From positions 62,001 through 126,000 of the forward strand of contig NZ_JAUOEL010000005.1 in assembly GCF_030540765.1 (NCBI RefSeq): DNA of 64,000 bases, in the 5' to 3' direction. The stretch's first letter is position 1, and each line of letters starts with the position of its first letter. The stretch is from Flavivirga jejuensis. GTDB taxonomy: Bacteria; Bacteroidota; Bacteroidia; Flavobacteriales; Flavobacteriaceae. A program made the translations under genes and the position numbers. Under the pieces are notes generated by a model that was given only the letters and a program-made list of their open reading frames with translations, did no database searches and had not been told where the DNA came from. This document shows positions 8,615 through 18,187 of the stretch, in pieces.

Positions 8615-10858
8615 ATGACAAGAAAGAAAAAAGGGAAATCAAAAAAAGGAATTTCCAACTTAACAAATACCATTCTAAGTATTTTAAAAAAAGATAGAAA
8701 CCAATCATTCAACTATAAACAAATTGCTGCTAAACTAGGTGTTAATGATGCCAGTAGCAGAAATAAAATTATAAAAACCTTAGCAAAACTTGCTGCTCAA
8801 CAAGAGATTATACAAGTAGAACGCGGAAAATTTAAAGCCGTTATTAATACAGAATATCATACAGGTATTTTAGATTTATCTGCCAAAGGGTCTGGTTATA
8901 TTATTTGTGATGCATTCGACGATGATGTTTTTATAGCATCTAATAACATTAATAAAGCATTAAATGGTGATGAAGTCGAATTCTATGTATATAAACGTAG
9001 AAAACGAGGAAAATTAGAAGGAGAAATAACCAATATTATAAAACGCGATAAAAGCGAATATGTTGGTGTTATACAATTACACAGTAATTATGCTTTTGTA
9101 ATTGCAGATAGTCCAAAAATGCATAAAGATATTTTTATTCCCATTAACAAGACCTTTAAAGCAGAAGACGGCGATAAAGTATTAGTAAAACTTGAAGATT
9201 GGCCAGAAAAAGCCGATTCACCTTATGGCAAAGTAATCCAAGTACTTGGTAAACCAGGAGACCATAATACAGAGATCCATTCTATTTTAGCCGAGTATGG
9301 TTTGCCTCATGAATTTCCACACGAAGTAGAAGATTTTGCAAATAAATTAGATACCTCTATTACAGCCGATGAAATCGCTAAACGTAGAGACATGCGTAAA
9401 GACTTAACCTTTACAATTGATCCTAAAGATGCTAAAGATTTTGATGACGCCTTGTCTTTTAAAGTCCTAAATAATGGCTTATGCGAAATAGGCATCCATA
9501 TTGCAGATGTATCCCATTATTTACAAGAAGGTACCGTTTTAGATGATGAAGCTTACGAACGTGCCACATCTGTTTATCTAGTAGACAGAGTAGTGCCCAT
9601 GCTTCCTGAAGTATTATCAAATAAAGCCTGTTCGTTACGTCCGCATGAAGAAAAATATACCTTTTCTGCTGTCTTTCAAATGAATGATAAATGCGAAATT
9701 AAAAACGAATGGTTTGGTCGTACAGTGACCTATAGTGATGCCCGATATGCTTATGAAGAAGCCCAGGCTATTATCGAAAATAACATGGGTCTTGCCATTC
9801 CTGCAAAAGCAGAAATCCACAACATTAGTGAAATTAATAATACCATACCAAAAGAAGTATCACTCACAGAAAAAGAATATCAAACACCAAAAGAAATAGC
9901 TTATGCCATTCTAAAAATGAATGAGTTAGCTAAAATTATGCGCAGAAAACGTATGAGTTCTGGTGCCATTTCTTTTGATAAAGTAGAAGTAAAATTCAAT
10001 TTAGATGAAGAAAGCAATCCAGTAGGCGTATTTTTTAAAACCAGTAAAGATGCTAATAAACTTATTGAAGAATTTATGCTTTTAGCAAACCGTAAAGTAT
10101 CCGAATTTATTGGTAAAAAAGATCCTAAAAAAACCTTTGTCTATCGGGTACACGACGAGCCAGATGATAGCAAATTAGCGAACCTACAAGGTGTTGTATC
10201 TAAATTTGGCTACAAACTTAATTTTAAAGATAGAAAAGCCACATCGGCATCACTTAATAATTTACTCAAAGAAGTTAATGGTAAAAAGGAGCAAAACCTT
10301 GTTGATACCTTAGCCATTAGAAGTATGAGTAAAGCCGAATATACCACACATAATATTGGCCATTACGGCTTAGCATTCGATTATTATAGCCATTTTACAT
10401 CACCTATTCGTCGATATCCAGATGTGATGGCACACCGTTTATTACAGCAGTATTTAGATGGAGGTAAATCTGCAAGTGAAGAGGCTTATGAAGATAAATG
10501 CAATCATTCTAGTGCTATGGAAAACCTCGCCACAAAAGCAGAACGAGATTCTATAAAATACATGCAGATTAAATTTATGCAAGACCATAAAGATGATGAG
10601 TTTGTAGGGGTTATTTCTGGTGTAACCGATTGGGGAATTTATGTTGAAATCATTTCTAATAAATGTGAAGGAATGGTAAGTGTTCGCGATATGAAAGACG
10701 ATCATTACGCATTCGACCAAGACCAATACGCCATGGTAGGCAGAAACACAAAAACAATGTATCAACTTGGTGACGAAGTTGTTGTAAAAGTTAAAAATAC
10801 AGATTTAGTTAAAAAACATCTTGATTTTAATTTAGTAGGCAAAAAAGAAATTGAATAG
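8615..10858 (+). CDS. rnr: Ribonuclease R (3'-5' exoribonuclease)
   Basis: RNase R degrades structured RNA processively from the 3' end in the cytoplasm. The 747 residues show, in order: a lysine-rich start and winged-helix segment (~10-75), two cold-shock-like OB domains (~80-220), the RNB catalytic domain (~250-610) and a C-terminal S1 domain (~645-740, VGVISGVTDWGIYVEI). The metal-binding aspartates are in DPKDAKDFDDALS at about 268-280. Later RNB signatures include HYGLAFDYYSHFTSPIRRYPD. Length and order are normal for the family. The gene is monocistronic, between a terminator and a broken gene. Confidence 0.96.
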   Translation: MTRKKKGKSKKGISNLTNTILSILKKDRNQSFNYKQIAAKLGVNDASSRNKIIKTLAKLAAQQEIIQVERGKFKAVINTEYHTGILDLSAKGSGYIICDAFDDDVFIASNNINKALNGDEVEFYVYKRRKRGKLEGEITNIIKRDKSEYVGVIQLHSNYAFVIADSPKMHKDIFIPINKTFKAEDGDKVLVKLEDWPEKADSPYGKVIQVLGKPGDHNTEIHSILAEYGLPHEFPHEVEDFANKLDTSITADEIAKRRDMRKDLTFTIDPKDAKDFDDALSFKVLNNGLCEIGIHIADVSHYLQEGTVLDDEAYERATSVYLVDRVVPMLPEVLSNKACSLRPHEEKYTFSAVFQMNDKCEIKNEWFGRTVTYSDARYAYEEAQAIIENNMGLAIPAKAEIHNISEINNTIPKEVSLTEKEYQTPKEIAYAILKMNELAKIMRRKRMSSGAISFDKVEVKFNLDEESNPVGVFFKTSKDANKLIEEFMLLANRKVSEFIGKKDPKKTFVYRVHDEPDDSKLANLQGVVSKFGYKLNFKDRKATSASLNNLLKEVNGKKEQNLVDTLAIRSMSKAEYTTHNIGHYGLAFDYYSHFTSPIRRYPDVMAHRLLQQYLDGGKSASEEAYEDKCNHSSAMENLATKAERDSIKYMQIKFMQDHKDDEFVGVISGVTDWGIYVEIISNKCEGMVSVRDMKDDHYAFDQDQYAMVGRNTKTMYQLGDEVVVKVKNTDLVKKHLDFNLVGKKEIE

Positions 10859-11003
10859 TAACATTAATTTTTTTGTAACAATTGCTAAAACCAATAAAAG
10901 GTATTAAACCTAGATCCCGCTAAAAATTGGGATTAGTTCAACTTACAATTTTGAATACGCTTTGCAGACTTCTCAAAATTGAGTTTCACTAATAAAATAA
11001 ATT

Positions 11004-11203
11004 ATGGTTTTAACAACAACGAGTTCGGTAGAAGGTCACACAATACAAGACTATTTAAAGAAGAAGCCTTTCAAAAACTTAAAGAAAATGCTATTAATTT
11101 AAAAGTCAACGCTGTCGTTGGGATTTGTATTGATGTAGAAACAAATCCAACTTCAGTTTTAATTATAGTATCTATTACAGGAACAGCAGTAAAAATTCTT
11201 TAA
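11004..11203 (+). pseudogene. YbjQ/DUF74-family gene broken by an internal deletion
   Basis: Two reading frames carry the two ends of one YbjQ-family (COG0393) protein. From the ATG at 11004 the frame reads MVLTTTSSVEGHTIQDYL, the usual N-terminus. From about 11055 another frame reads FKEEAFQKLKENA, then VNAVVGICIDVETN and ITGTAVKIL, the usual C-terminal half. The roughly 40 central residues that carry the glycine-rich GGRS region in intact members are absent, and the frame changes at the junction. An open frame starting at a TTG at 10979 exists, but its first ~25 residues are not family-like. The gene is almost certainly non-functional. Confidence 0.8.
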
Positions 11204-11268
11204 TTTTAAAAAAAGGAATAATTATTGATAACTTTACGTTTAAATCAAAAAACATAAAAAATTTAGCC

Positions 11269-11946
11269 ATGAAACGTTTAATAGTAGTATTAGCAATCCT
11301 AGTTTCCACAATAGCTGTAGCACAAAAACCAATTGAAAAATCAATTGGAGAATTTACACACTTAAAAGTGTATGATTTAATAGAAGTTGAACTTATTAAA
11401 TCTGATGAAAATAAAATTATTATTTCAGGAAAAAATAACAAAGATGTTCTTATAAACAATAAAAACGGAACACTAAAAATTAAACTGAAACTTGAAAAAG
11501 CTTTCGATGGCAATAAAACAAAAGCACAACTATACTATGAGTCTATAGATGTTATTGATGTTAACGAAGGTGCAAAAGTACATTCAAAAGATATTATCAA
11601 ACAATTTGAAATAGATTTAAATGCCCAAGAAGGTGGAAAAATAGACTTAAAACTAGATGTAAAATATGCAAATATTAGATCGGTAACAGGTTCTAATATT
11701 ACAACCTCGGGAACAGCCAAACATCAGGATATATCAATTTATACAGGAGGCCTTTACGAAGGAAAAGCACTTAAAACAGATATTACAGATGTTTCAATAC
11801 GAATCGCTGGAGAAGCACATGTTCACGCTAAAACTCTTGTTAATGCTAAAATAAGAGCTGGAGGAGATATCTTTATTTACGGCAAACCCGAACGTGTCGA
11901 TGAGAGTAAAGTATTAGGGGGTAGAATAAAACAGATGGACAAATAA
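11269..11946 (+). CDS. DUF2807 (GIN) domain secreted protein
   Basis: The protein has 225 residues with a signal peptide (MKRLIVVLAILVSTIAVAQK). It is a typical member of the DUF2807 putative autotransporter-adhesin head GIN family: IGEFTHLKVYDLIEVELIKS at ~25-45, then beta-helix-like repeats with GAKVHS, EGGKIDLKLD, GSNITTSG and GGDIFIYGKPE. Such proteins are periplasmic or surface beta-helices of unknown role, sometimes near anti-sigma systems, none of which is seen here. It has its own terminator immediately downstream. Confidence 0.88.
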   Translation: MKRLIVVLAILVSTIAVAQKPIEKSIGEFTHLKVYDLIEVELIKSDENKIIISGKNNKDVLINNKNGTLKIKLKLEKAFDGNKTKAQLYYESIDVIDVNEGAKVHSKDIIKQFEIDLNAQEGGKIDLKLDVKYANIRSVTGSNITTSGTAKHQDISIYTGGLYEGKALKTDITDVSIRIAGEAHVHAKTLVNAKIRAGGDIFIYGKPERVDESKVLGGRIKQMDK

Positions 11947-11976
11947 ACAGACTAGATTTATTTATTTTTTAAAACT

Positions 11977-12003
11977 AAACCCGCTCTTGTAGTGGGTTTT
12001 TTG
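11977..12003 (+). terminator. Rho-independent terminator after the DUF2807 gene
   Basis: The stem AAACCCGCT / AGTGGGTTT (one G-T pair) has a 5-base loop and runs into TTTTT. It lies 30 bases after the stop codon. Confidence 0.88.
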
Positions 12004-12024
12004 TTAATTAACAACTCGTGTTTT

Positions 12025-12048
12025 ACCCATACAAAAACCATACAACAT
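12025..12048 (+). promoter_or_regulatory. Box A-like motif upstream of the PUL regulator gene
   Basis: ACCCATACA followed by ACCATACAACAT resembles the box found before susC (14927) and before the glycosidase operon (29775). The resemblance is weaker here: it has an A-rich insertion and TAC in place of CAC. It lies ~52 bases before the regulator start and may allow autoregulation. This is inference from motif similarity only. Confidence 0.4.
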
Positions 12049-12099
12049 CTCTTACATATCTTATTTTTAGTATCTTAGTGCTACAACAACTAATGATTT

Positions 12100-14904
12100 T
12101 TGAAACAGTTTTATTTTTTACTCTTTAATATCTGTGTTTTGGCATGTAGTTTTATACATGCTCAAGAACGTCCTCCTATTGAAATTTTTTCACCAAAAGA
12201 TTATGGAGCCGAAACTCAAAACTGGTCCATTTCTCAATCCAAAGAAAATTATATTTATGTAGCTAATAATAAAGGGTTACTTGAGTTTAATGGTGCAAAT
12301 TGGCAATTATATATGTCGCCTAACGAAACCATTATAAGGTCGGTTAATGTTATAGATAATTTAATATATACTGGTAGTAACAGAGAGTTCGGGTATTGGC
12401 AAAGAAATAAATTGGGGCAACTGCATTATACATCACTATCTAAAAAACTAAAGGTCGATTTTTTAGAAGATGAAGAATTCTGGAACATTATAAGTATAGA
12501 TGATTATATTTTATTTCAATCCTTAAAGAGAATTTATATTTACAATAAAACAGATGCTTCCTACAGCATCATCGATTCTGATACTATTATCTATAAAATA
12601 TTCAAAGTTGATGAAACTATTTATTATCAGAAAACCAAAGACGGTATATACAAAATCGAGAATGGGGCATCAAAACTAGTTTCCAATAATGTAATTCTTA
12701 AAGAAAATAGACTGGTTAATATTTTTAGCATAAACAGTCATCTTTTAATAGAAACCGAAAATAACGGGTTTTATGTTTTAGACAATGGAATCCTTTCTAA
12801 ATGGGATATCCCCGCAAACAAAAAATTATCAGAAGTAAGTGTATTTCGTAGCATTCGGTTAAAAGACCATAGTTTTATTTTAGGTACGAGGTCTAATGGG
12901 ATTTTGCACTTAACCGCAGATGGCACCATAAATTATAACATAGACTCCGTGCATGGATTAAGTAATAATACGGTGCATGGTGTTTTTGAAGATGCTGAAA
13001 ATAATATCTGGTTGGCTTTAGAAAACGGCATTAATTGCGTGAATATGAAATCTTCTTTTAGTATTTATACAGATGAAGAAGGTAAAATAGGAACCATATA
13101 CACCTCTTCCGTTTTTAATGATAATTTGTATATAGGTACAAATCAAGGTTTGTTTTATAAGCCTCAGGGTAAAAAAGAAAAATTTAAACTTGTAGAAGGT
13201 ATACAAGAAGCTGTTTGGTGTTTAACTATAATAGATAATACATTATTTTGTGGTCATGATACAGGAACATCTATTATAAATAATCATACAGCAGAAAAAA
13301 TCAAAGGCACACAACAAGGTACCTGGAATATAAAACCCATAGATAAAACAGACCTATTATTACAAGGTAATTACGATGGCTTATACATTATTCAGAAAAT
13401 TAATAATACATGGGTATTTAGAAATAAAATAAAAGGGTTTAACCTCTCAAGTAAATTTTTTGAGATCTATGATGGTCAAATTTTTGTTAGTCATGAGTAC
13501 AAAGGTGTTTTTAAAATTGATGTGGATAATGATTTTACAAAAGTTTTAGAAATTAAAAAGGATCCAGATCTTGGTAAAGAATTAAACTCCAGTATTATTA
13601 AATATAATAATGATCTATTATACATTCATAAAAAAGGCGTCTTAAAATATAATACAAAAGTGAATAAGTTTTTAAAAGACACTGTTTTAAGCACCTTATT
13701 CACAGAAGAAGATTATACCTCGGGGAGACTTGAGTTTAATAAAGAGACCAATACCCTGTGGTGTTTTTCTTTAAAAGATTTAAATTACATCTCTCCTGGA
13801 AAATTAAGTAATATTCCAAAAGTTAGTAAAATACCTTATTCCAAGTCATTACCAAGAGGCTTAACAGGTTACGAAAACATATCGTATCTCAATAATAAAA
13901 AGTATTTAATAGGAACCTCAACAGGTTTTGTGGTTATAGATCTAGATAAAGGATCTAATAGAGCTTATGATATTTCAATTAATTTGATAACAAAACAGAG
14001 TATCATTTCAAGTCCAGAAATTGTAAACAAAAATACTAATGGAGGCTTTAAAAATAAAGATAACAATATAGAATTTACATACAGTGTTTCAGAATTTGAA
14101 AAATATCTCGATACAGAATATCAATATCAACTGGAAGGCATATATCCAAATTGGAGTAATTGGTCTGCCAGATCTAAAACACTATTCGAAAATTTGCCTT
14201 ATGGCGATTATGTCTTTAATGTTAGAGCTAGAGTAGGCAACACCATCACTAAAAATGTGGCGTCCTATAGCTTTAATATTGAAAGCCCTTGGTATCTTTC
14301 TAAAACAATGCTATTTGCTTATGTGTTTTTAGTTTTATTGTTTTCATTAATCATGCATAATATCTATAAACGTTATTACAGAAAACAAAGAGAAGCACTA
14401 TTACAAAAAACGACGCGAGAACTAGAATTAAAAGAATTAGAGAACAAACAACAGTTAATGCGTTTTAATAACGAAAAATTAAGACAAGATATTGATAACA
14501 AAAACCGCGAACTAGGTATTTCAACAATGAGTTTAATTAAAAAGAACGAATTTTTGAATAGCATAAAAAAAGAATTACAAAATATTGATGACATTAATAA
14601 TATAAAACATGTTATTAAGATAGTTGATAGGAATCTAAATAATACAGATGATTGGCATGTTTTTGAGGAAGCTTTTAATAATGCTGATAAAGATTTTCTT
14701 AAAAAAATAAAAATAGAACACCCAGCTCTTACTTCAAATGATTTGAGATTATGTGCTTATCTAAGGCTCAATCTATCATCAAAAGAAATTGCACCACTAC
14801 TTAACATATCTTCCAGAAGTGTGGAGGTTAAACGTTATAGACTTCGCAAAAAAATGGATTTGCCTCATGAATCCAGCCTAACAGACTATATTTTGGAAAT
14901 ATAG
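12100..14904 (+). CDS. Propeller/Y_Y_Y sensor with HTH output, probable PUL activator
   Basis: The 934-residue protein starts at a TTG giving a signal peptide (MKQFYFLLFNICVLACSFIHAQ); no in-frame ATG fits. Residues ~25-650 are two-component-regulator-type propeller repeats (e.g. GLSNNTVHGVFEDAENNIWLAL). A Y_Y_Y domain (~655-728), one membrane helix (~730-753), a coiled coil (~757-835) and a LuxR-like HTH (~880-930, LNLSSKEIAPLLNISSRSVEVKR, shown in part) follow. There is no histidine kinase or receiver, so the signal passes directly from a periplasmic propeller to a cytoplasmic HTH, as in related Bacteroidetes sensors. It is just upstream of susC in the same direction and is the obvious candidate regulator of the PUL. 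Confidence 0.9.
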   Translation: MKQFYFLLFNICVLACSFIHAQERPPIEIFSPKDYGAETQNWSISQSKENYIYVANNKGLLEFNGANWQLYMSPNETIIRSVNVIDNLIYTGSNREFGYWQRNKLGQLHYTSLSKKLKVDFLEDEEFWNIISIDDYILFQSLKRIYIYNKTDASYSIIDSDTIIYKIFKVDETIYYQKTKDGIYKIENGASKLVSNNVILKENRLVNIFSINSHLLIETENNGFYVLDNGILSKWDIPANKKLSEVSVFRSIRLKDHSFILGTRSNGILHLTADGTINYNIDSVHGLSNNTVHGVFEDAENNIWLALENGINCVNMKSSFSIYTDEEGKIGTIYTSSVFNDNLYIGTNQGLFYKPQGKKEKFKLVEGIQEAVWCLTIIDNTLFCGHDTGTSIINNHTAEKIKGTQQGTWNIKPIDKTDLLLQGNYDGLYIIQKINNTWVFRNKIKGFNLSSKFFEIYDGQIFVSHEYKGVFKIDVDNDFTKVLEIKKDPDLGKELNSSIIKYNNDLLYIHKKGVLKYNTKVNKFLKDTVLSTLFTEEDYTSGRLEFNKETNTLWCFSLKDLNYISPGKLSNIPKVSKIPYSKSLPRGLTGYENISYLNNKKYLIGTSTGFVVIDLDKGSNRAYDISINLITKQSIISSPEIVNKNTNGGFKNKDNNIEFTYSVSEFEKYLDTEYQYQLEGIYPNWSNWSARSKTLFENLPYGDYVFNVRARVGNTITKNVASYSFNIESPWYLSKTMLFAYVFLVLLFSLIMHNIYKRYYRKQREALLQKTTRELELKELENKQQLMRFNNEKLRQDIDNKNRELGISTMSLIKKNEFLNSIKKELQNIDDINNIKHVIKIVDRNLNNTDDWHVFEEAFNNADKDFLKKIKIEHPALTSNDLRLCAYLRLNLSSKEIAPLLNISSRSVEVKRYRLRKKMDLPHESSLTDYILEI

Positions 14905-14926
14905 TATCAAAACACTTGCTTTTATT

Positions 14927-14948
14927 ACCCATACATTACCACAACATT
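14927..14948 (+). promoter_or_regulatory. Conserved box A upstream of susC
   Basis: The 22 bases contain ATTACCACAACATT and match 20 of 22 with 29775-29796, upstream of the glycosidase operon. A partial tandem version (two copies of ATGACCACAAC) lies at 50643-50666 before the last PUL gene. The position, ~185-270 bases before the first gene in two cases, suits an activator site. Confidence 0.55.
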
Positions 14949-15033
14949 GATGTTTTTTCGTACTTTTAAAATATCACAAAACAAAGAATTCACGAATAAA
15001 AACCCACGTCAATTAAGAGTTTATCAATAAAGT

Positions 15034-15075
15034 GTCATTTTTTTTATCATGTATGTTTTTTGTTGAGGTATAAAA
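15034..15075 (+). promoter_or_regulatory. Conserved box B / promoter region of susC
   Basis: The segment contains TCATTTTTTTTATCATGTATG, then TTTTTTGTTGAGGTATA. Related segments lie at 29901-29936 and 50800-50849, upstream of the other two PUL transcription units, with a TTTTTG-TwGmGGT core. This probably covers the promoter and an adjacent activator half-site. Confidence 0.55.
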
Positions 15076-15133
15076 TAAGAATACAATAAATACTATAACT
15101 AGCTTTACTAAAACTCAAAAAACTAAACTAAAA

Positions 15134-18100
15134 ATGAGACGAACTCTCTTCAAAATTTTAACCTTATTCTTTTTTACGTACTCTGGTGCGCAAAATATAG
15201 ACATAAGTGGAAATGTTCAAGACAATACTGGATTCCCTATACCAGGAGTTAATGTACTTGTTAAAAACACAGCAAAAGGCGCAGTAACAGATTTTGATGG
15301 TAATTTTACAATTACCAATATCGAAATAGGTACTACGCTATCATTTAGTTACATCGGTTATATAACAAAAGAATTTGTTATTACCGATAATTCTAAATTA
15401 ACGATCCAATTGGAAGAAGACCTTGCCCAACTAGACGAAGTCGTCGTAATTGGTTATGGTACACAAACCAAAAAAGAAATTACAGGCGCCGTTTCTGTTT
15501 TAGGTGCAGAAACCATTGAAGCGCTTAAACCAACACGAATTGAACAAGCACTACAAGGGCAAGTGGCTGGGGTTAATATAACCTCCCAGTCTGGTTCGCC
15601 TGGTGGTGGTGCAACCATTAGTATTAGGGGCGTTTCTACAAATGGCGATAGCAGACCATTAATTTTAGTTGATGGCAATGTTATTGAAGACTTAAGTGTT
15701 ATAAACCCCAGTGATATTGAAAGCATGAACATCCTTAAGGATGCAACCGCAGGTATTTATGGTGTAAGAGCAGCCAATGGGGTTATTCTAATAACCACCA
15801 AAAAAGGACGCCAAAATATGCCTTTAACAGTAGAATATAACGCCTATGGAGGTTTTCAACAAACAACACGTAAAATACCAGTACTTAATGCTACAGAATA
15901 CGCTGTAGTAATAAATGAAGCATTTGCATCTGGTGGTGGTCAACCTCCTTTTGGAGACTTAGCCATTTTAGGGCAAGGAACAGATTGGCAAGATGAGGTT
16001 TTTGAAAACGCAGCCATACAAAACCATAGTATTTTGCTAAAAGGCGGAGGTGAAAAATCATCCTATTCTTATAGCGGTTCATTCTTAACACAAGATGGAA
16101 TTGTTGGTGGTAATAAATCAAACTTTACACGTTTTACAAACGCTGCTACTTATAATTTAGATTTTCTTGAGAACTTTAAACTCACTTCGGGTTTAACTTT
16201 AATGAGAACGAATAAAAGAAACCTTCTTGAAAATGACTTAGGGTCTGTTTTATTTAATGCCTTAAATATGGATCCTACCAAAAGAGTTCGAGATGAAACG
16301 GGCGCCTTTACAATTGCAGAAGGCTTAGGTAATGAAGTCATAAACCCCATAGCACAAATGGCAAATACCTATGATAGAGGTAAAGTTATGAAGCTAAGTG
16401 GTAATGCGGGATTATCTTATAACTTCTTAGAACACTTTACGGTACAATCTAATATTCAATTTAATTATTCAGAAGTTACATCAAAAATATTTAGACCTAC
16501 GGTTAATTATGGAAGCGGAAAAGTATTTAATAAAGATAGAAGCGAAATTTCTGAAAGATTAGATTATTTTAGAGATTACACCTTTGATGCTTTTATTAAG
16601 TATGAAAATAAGTTTAACGACATTCATAATGTCAATGTTTTATTAGGAACATCCGTATTTAAAACTACAGGAGAATATACTGGATTTGATGGGTTTGACA
16701 TTACAGATAATAATATTATAAACGCATCCATTGAACAAGCATCTGATGTTAGAAACATTAATGCAGGGAATATGGGAAGAAATGACACGTTCGATTCTAG
16801 ACTATTGTCCTACTTCGCTAGAGTTCAATACGACTATAAAGGAAAATATTTAGTATCAGCAGTCGTTAGACGTGATGGTTCAACCAAATTTGCACCAAAA
16901 AATAGATTTGGCTTTTTCCCTTCTGGATCTATTGGTTGGGTAGCTTCAGATGAAGATTTTTTATCAGACAGTAACGTTTTCGATTTGCTTAAGTTTAGAG
17001 CCTCTTATGGGGTTTTAGGGAACGATAGAATTCCAGATTACAAATATATTTCACTAAACGATGGTCAGGCCGCCTATACATTTAATAATAATGATTCGGA
17101 GGCCATTGGTTTATCTATAGGTGGTCTTGCTAATCCAGAAATTAAATGGGAAAAGCAAAAAACTCTGGATATTGGATTAGATGCTCGGATTTTAAATAAC
17201 AAGGTAGATATTACAGTAGATTATTTTAATAAAAGAACAGAAGACTTATTAGTACAACCTCAAGTATCAGGTATATTAGGAGCATCCGCACCAGGATCGG
17301 CATCACCATTTGTTAACGCAGGAATTGTTGAGAACACAGGACTGGAGTTTGCCATTGGTTATTCAGATAATTTTAATGATAATTTTAAATTTAGTATCAG
17401 GTATAACGTTACTACTTTAGATAACGAGGTTATTTCAGTAAGTAACGATGGTGGCTTTGTTGAAGGGGGTGATTTTGGTGTTGGACAAGAATTTCCGCCA
17501 TCAAGAATGGAAGCAGGATTCCCAATAGGTTTTTTCTACGGTTTACAAACAGATGGCATCATCCAAAATCAAGACGAATTTAATAATGCCACACCAACCG
17601 CAACAAATCCACCACAAATAGGTGACTTACGATTTGTTGATCAAAATGGAGATAATATAATAGATAGCGATGATAGAATAAACCTCGGAGATCCCATACC
17701 AGACGCCACCATGGGTATAAACATCTCTTTAGATTATAAAAACTTCGATTTTGCAACTTATGCGTTTGCCTCTATTGGCAACGACATTGTTCGTAATTAT
17801 GAAAGAAATCAAAATTTAGTTAACAAACCAACATATTTCTTAGATCGTTGGAATGGTGAAGGCACAACAAACACAACACCTAGAGTAACTACGGCTGCTA
17901 CATCAAACACCTTATTTTCAGATTATTTTGTAGAAGACGGGTCTTTTGTTCGATTACAGAATGTACAACTCGGTTATAGCTTCTCAAACAAAGCTCTTGA
18001 GGATTCTAAAATAAGTAAGTTACGACTATATATCTCCGCAAGTAATTTGGTGACTCTAACCGAATATAGAGGTTACGATCCAGCAGCGTCTTCAGGAGAT

Positions 18101-18178
18101 CCAATTGGTGGCGGTATAGATCAGGGTTTTTATCCTAGCGCAAGCACATTCTTATTAGGACTTAATTTAAAATTTTAA
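15134..18178 (+). CDS. SusC/RagA-family TonB-dependent outer-membrane receptor
   Basis: This is a 1014-residue TonB-dependent transporter that imports oligosaccharides through the outer membrane together with SusD. It has a signal peptide to about residue 20, a carboxypeptidase-like regulatory domain (~22-105, IDISGNVQDNTGFPIPGVNV) and the SusC signature LDEVVVIGYGTQTKKEITGA at ~100. The plug domain (~110-230) carries SIRGVSTNGDSRPLILVDG and DATAGIYGVRAANGV, and a 22-strand-type barrel runs to the terminal aromatic residue (GLNLKF). susD follows after 9 bases, so they share an operon. The neighbouring enzymes suggest beta-glucan oligosaccharides as substrate. Confidence 0.97.
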   Translation: MRRTLFKILTLFFFTYSGAQNIDISGNVQDNTGFPIPGVNVLVKNTAKGAVTDFDGNFTITNIEIGTTLSFSYIGYITKEFVITDNSKLTIQLEEDLAQLDEVVVIGYGTQTKKEITGAVSVLGAETIEALKPTRIEQALQGQVAGVNITSQSGSPGGGATISIRGVSTNGDSRPLILVDGNVIEDLSVINPSDIESMNILKDATAGIYGVRAANGVILITTKKGRQNMPLTVEYNAYGGFQQTTRKIPVLNATEYAVVINEAFASGGGQPPFGDLAILGQGTDWQDEVFENAAIQNHSILLKGGGEKSSYSYSGSFLTQDGIVGGNKSNFTRFTNAATYNLDFLENFKLTSGLTLMRTNKRNLLENDLGSVLFNALNMDPTKRVRDETGAFTIAEGLGNEVINPIAQMANTYDRGKVMKLSGNAGLSYNFLEHFTVQSNIQFNYSEVTSKIFRPTVNYGSGKVFNKDRSEISERLDYFRDYTFDAFIKYENKFNDIHNVNVLLGTSVFKTTGEYTGFDGFDITDNNIINASIEQASDVRNINAGNMGRNDTFDSRLLSYFARVQYDYKGKYLVSAVVRRDGSTKFAPKNRFGFFPSGSIGWVASDEDFLSDSNVFDLLKFRASYGVLGNDRIPDYKYISLNDGQAAYTFNNNDSEAIGLSIGGLANPEIKWEKQKTLDIGLDARILNNKVDITVDYFNKRTEDLLVQPQVSGILGASAPGSASPFVNAGIVENTGLEFAIGYSDNFNDNFKFSIRYNVTTLDNEVISVSNDGGFVEGGDFGVGQEFPPSRMEAGFPIGFFYGLQTDGIIQNQDEFNNATPTATNPPQIGDLRFVDQNGDNIIDSDDRINLGDPIPDATMGINISLDYKNFDFATYAFASIGNDIVRNYERNQNLVNKPTYFLDRWNGEGTTNTTPRVTTAATSNTLFSDYFVEDGSFVRLQNVQLGYSFSNKALEDSKISKLRLYISASNLVTLTEYRGYDPAASSGDPIGGGIDQGFYPSASTFLLGLNLKF

Positions 18179-18187
18179 ACTGGTATT

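Noticed and set aside
10979-11203. TTG-started 74-residue protein
   Set aside because: Its first part is not family-like, while the true N-terminus of the YbjQ family lies in another frame. Treated as a pseudogene.
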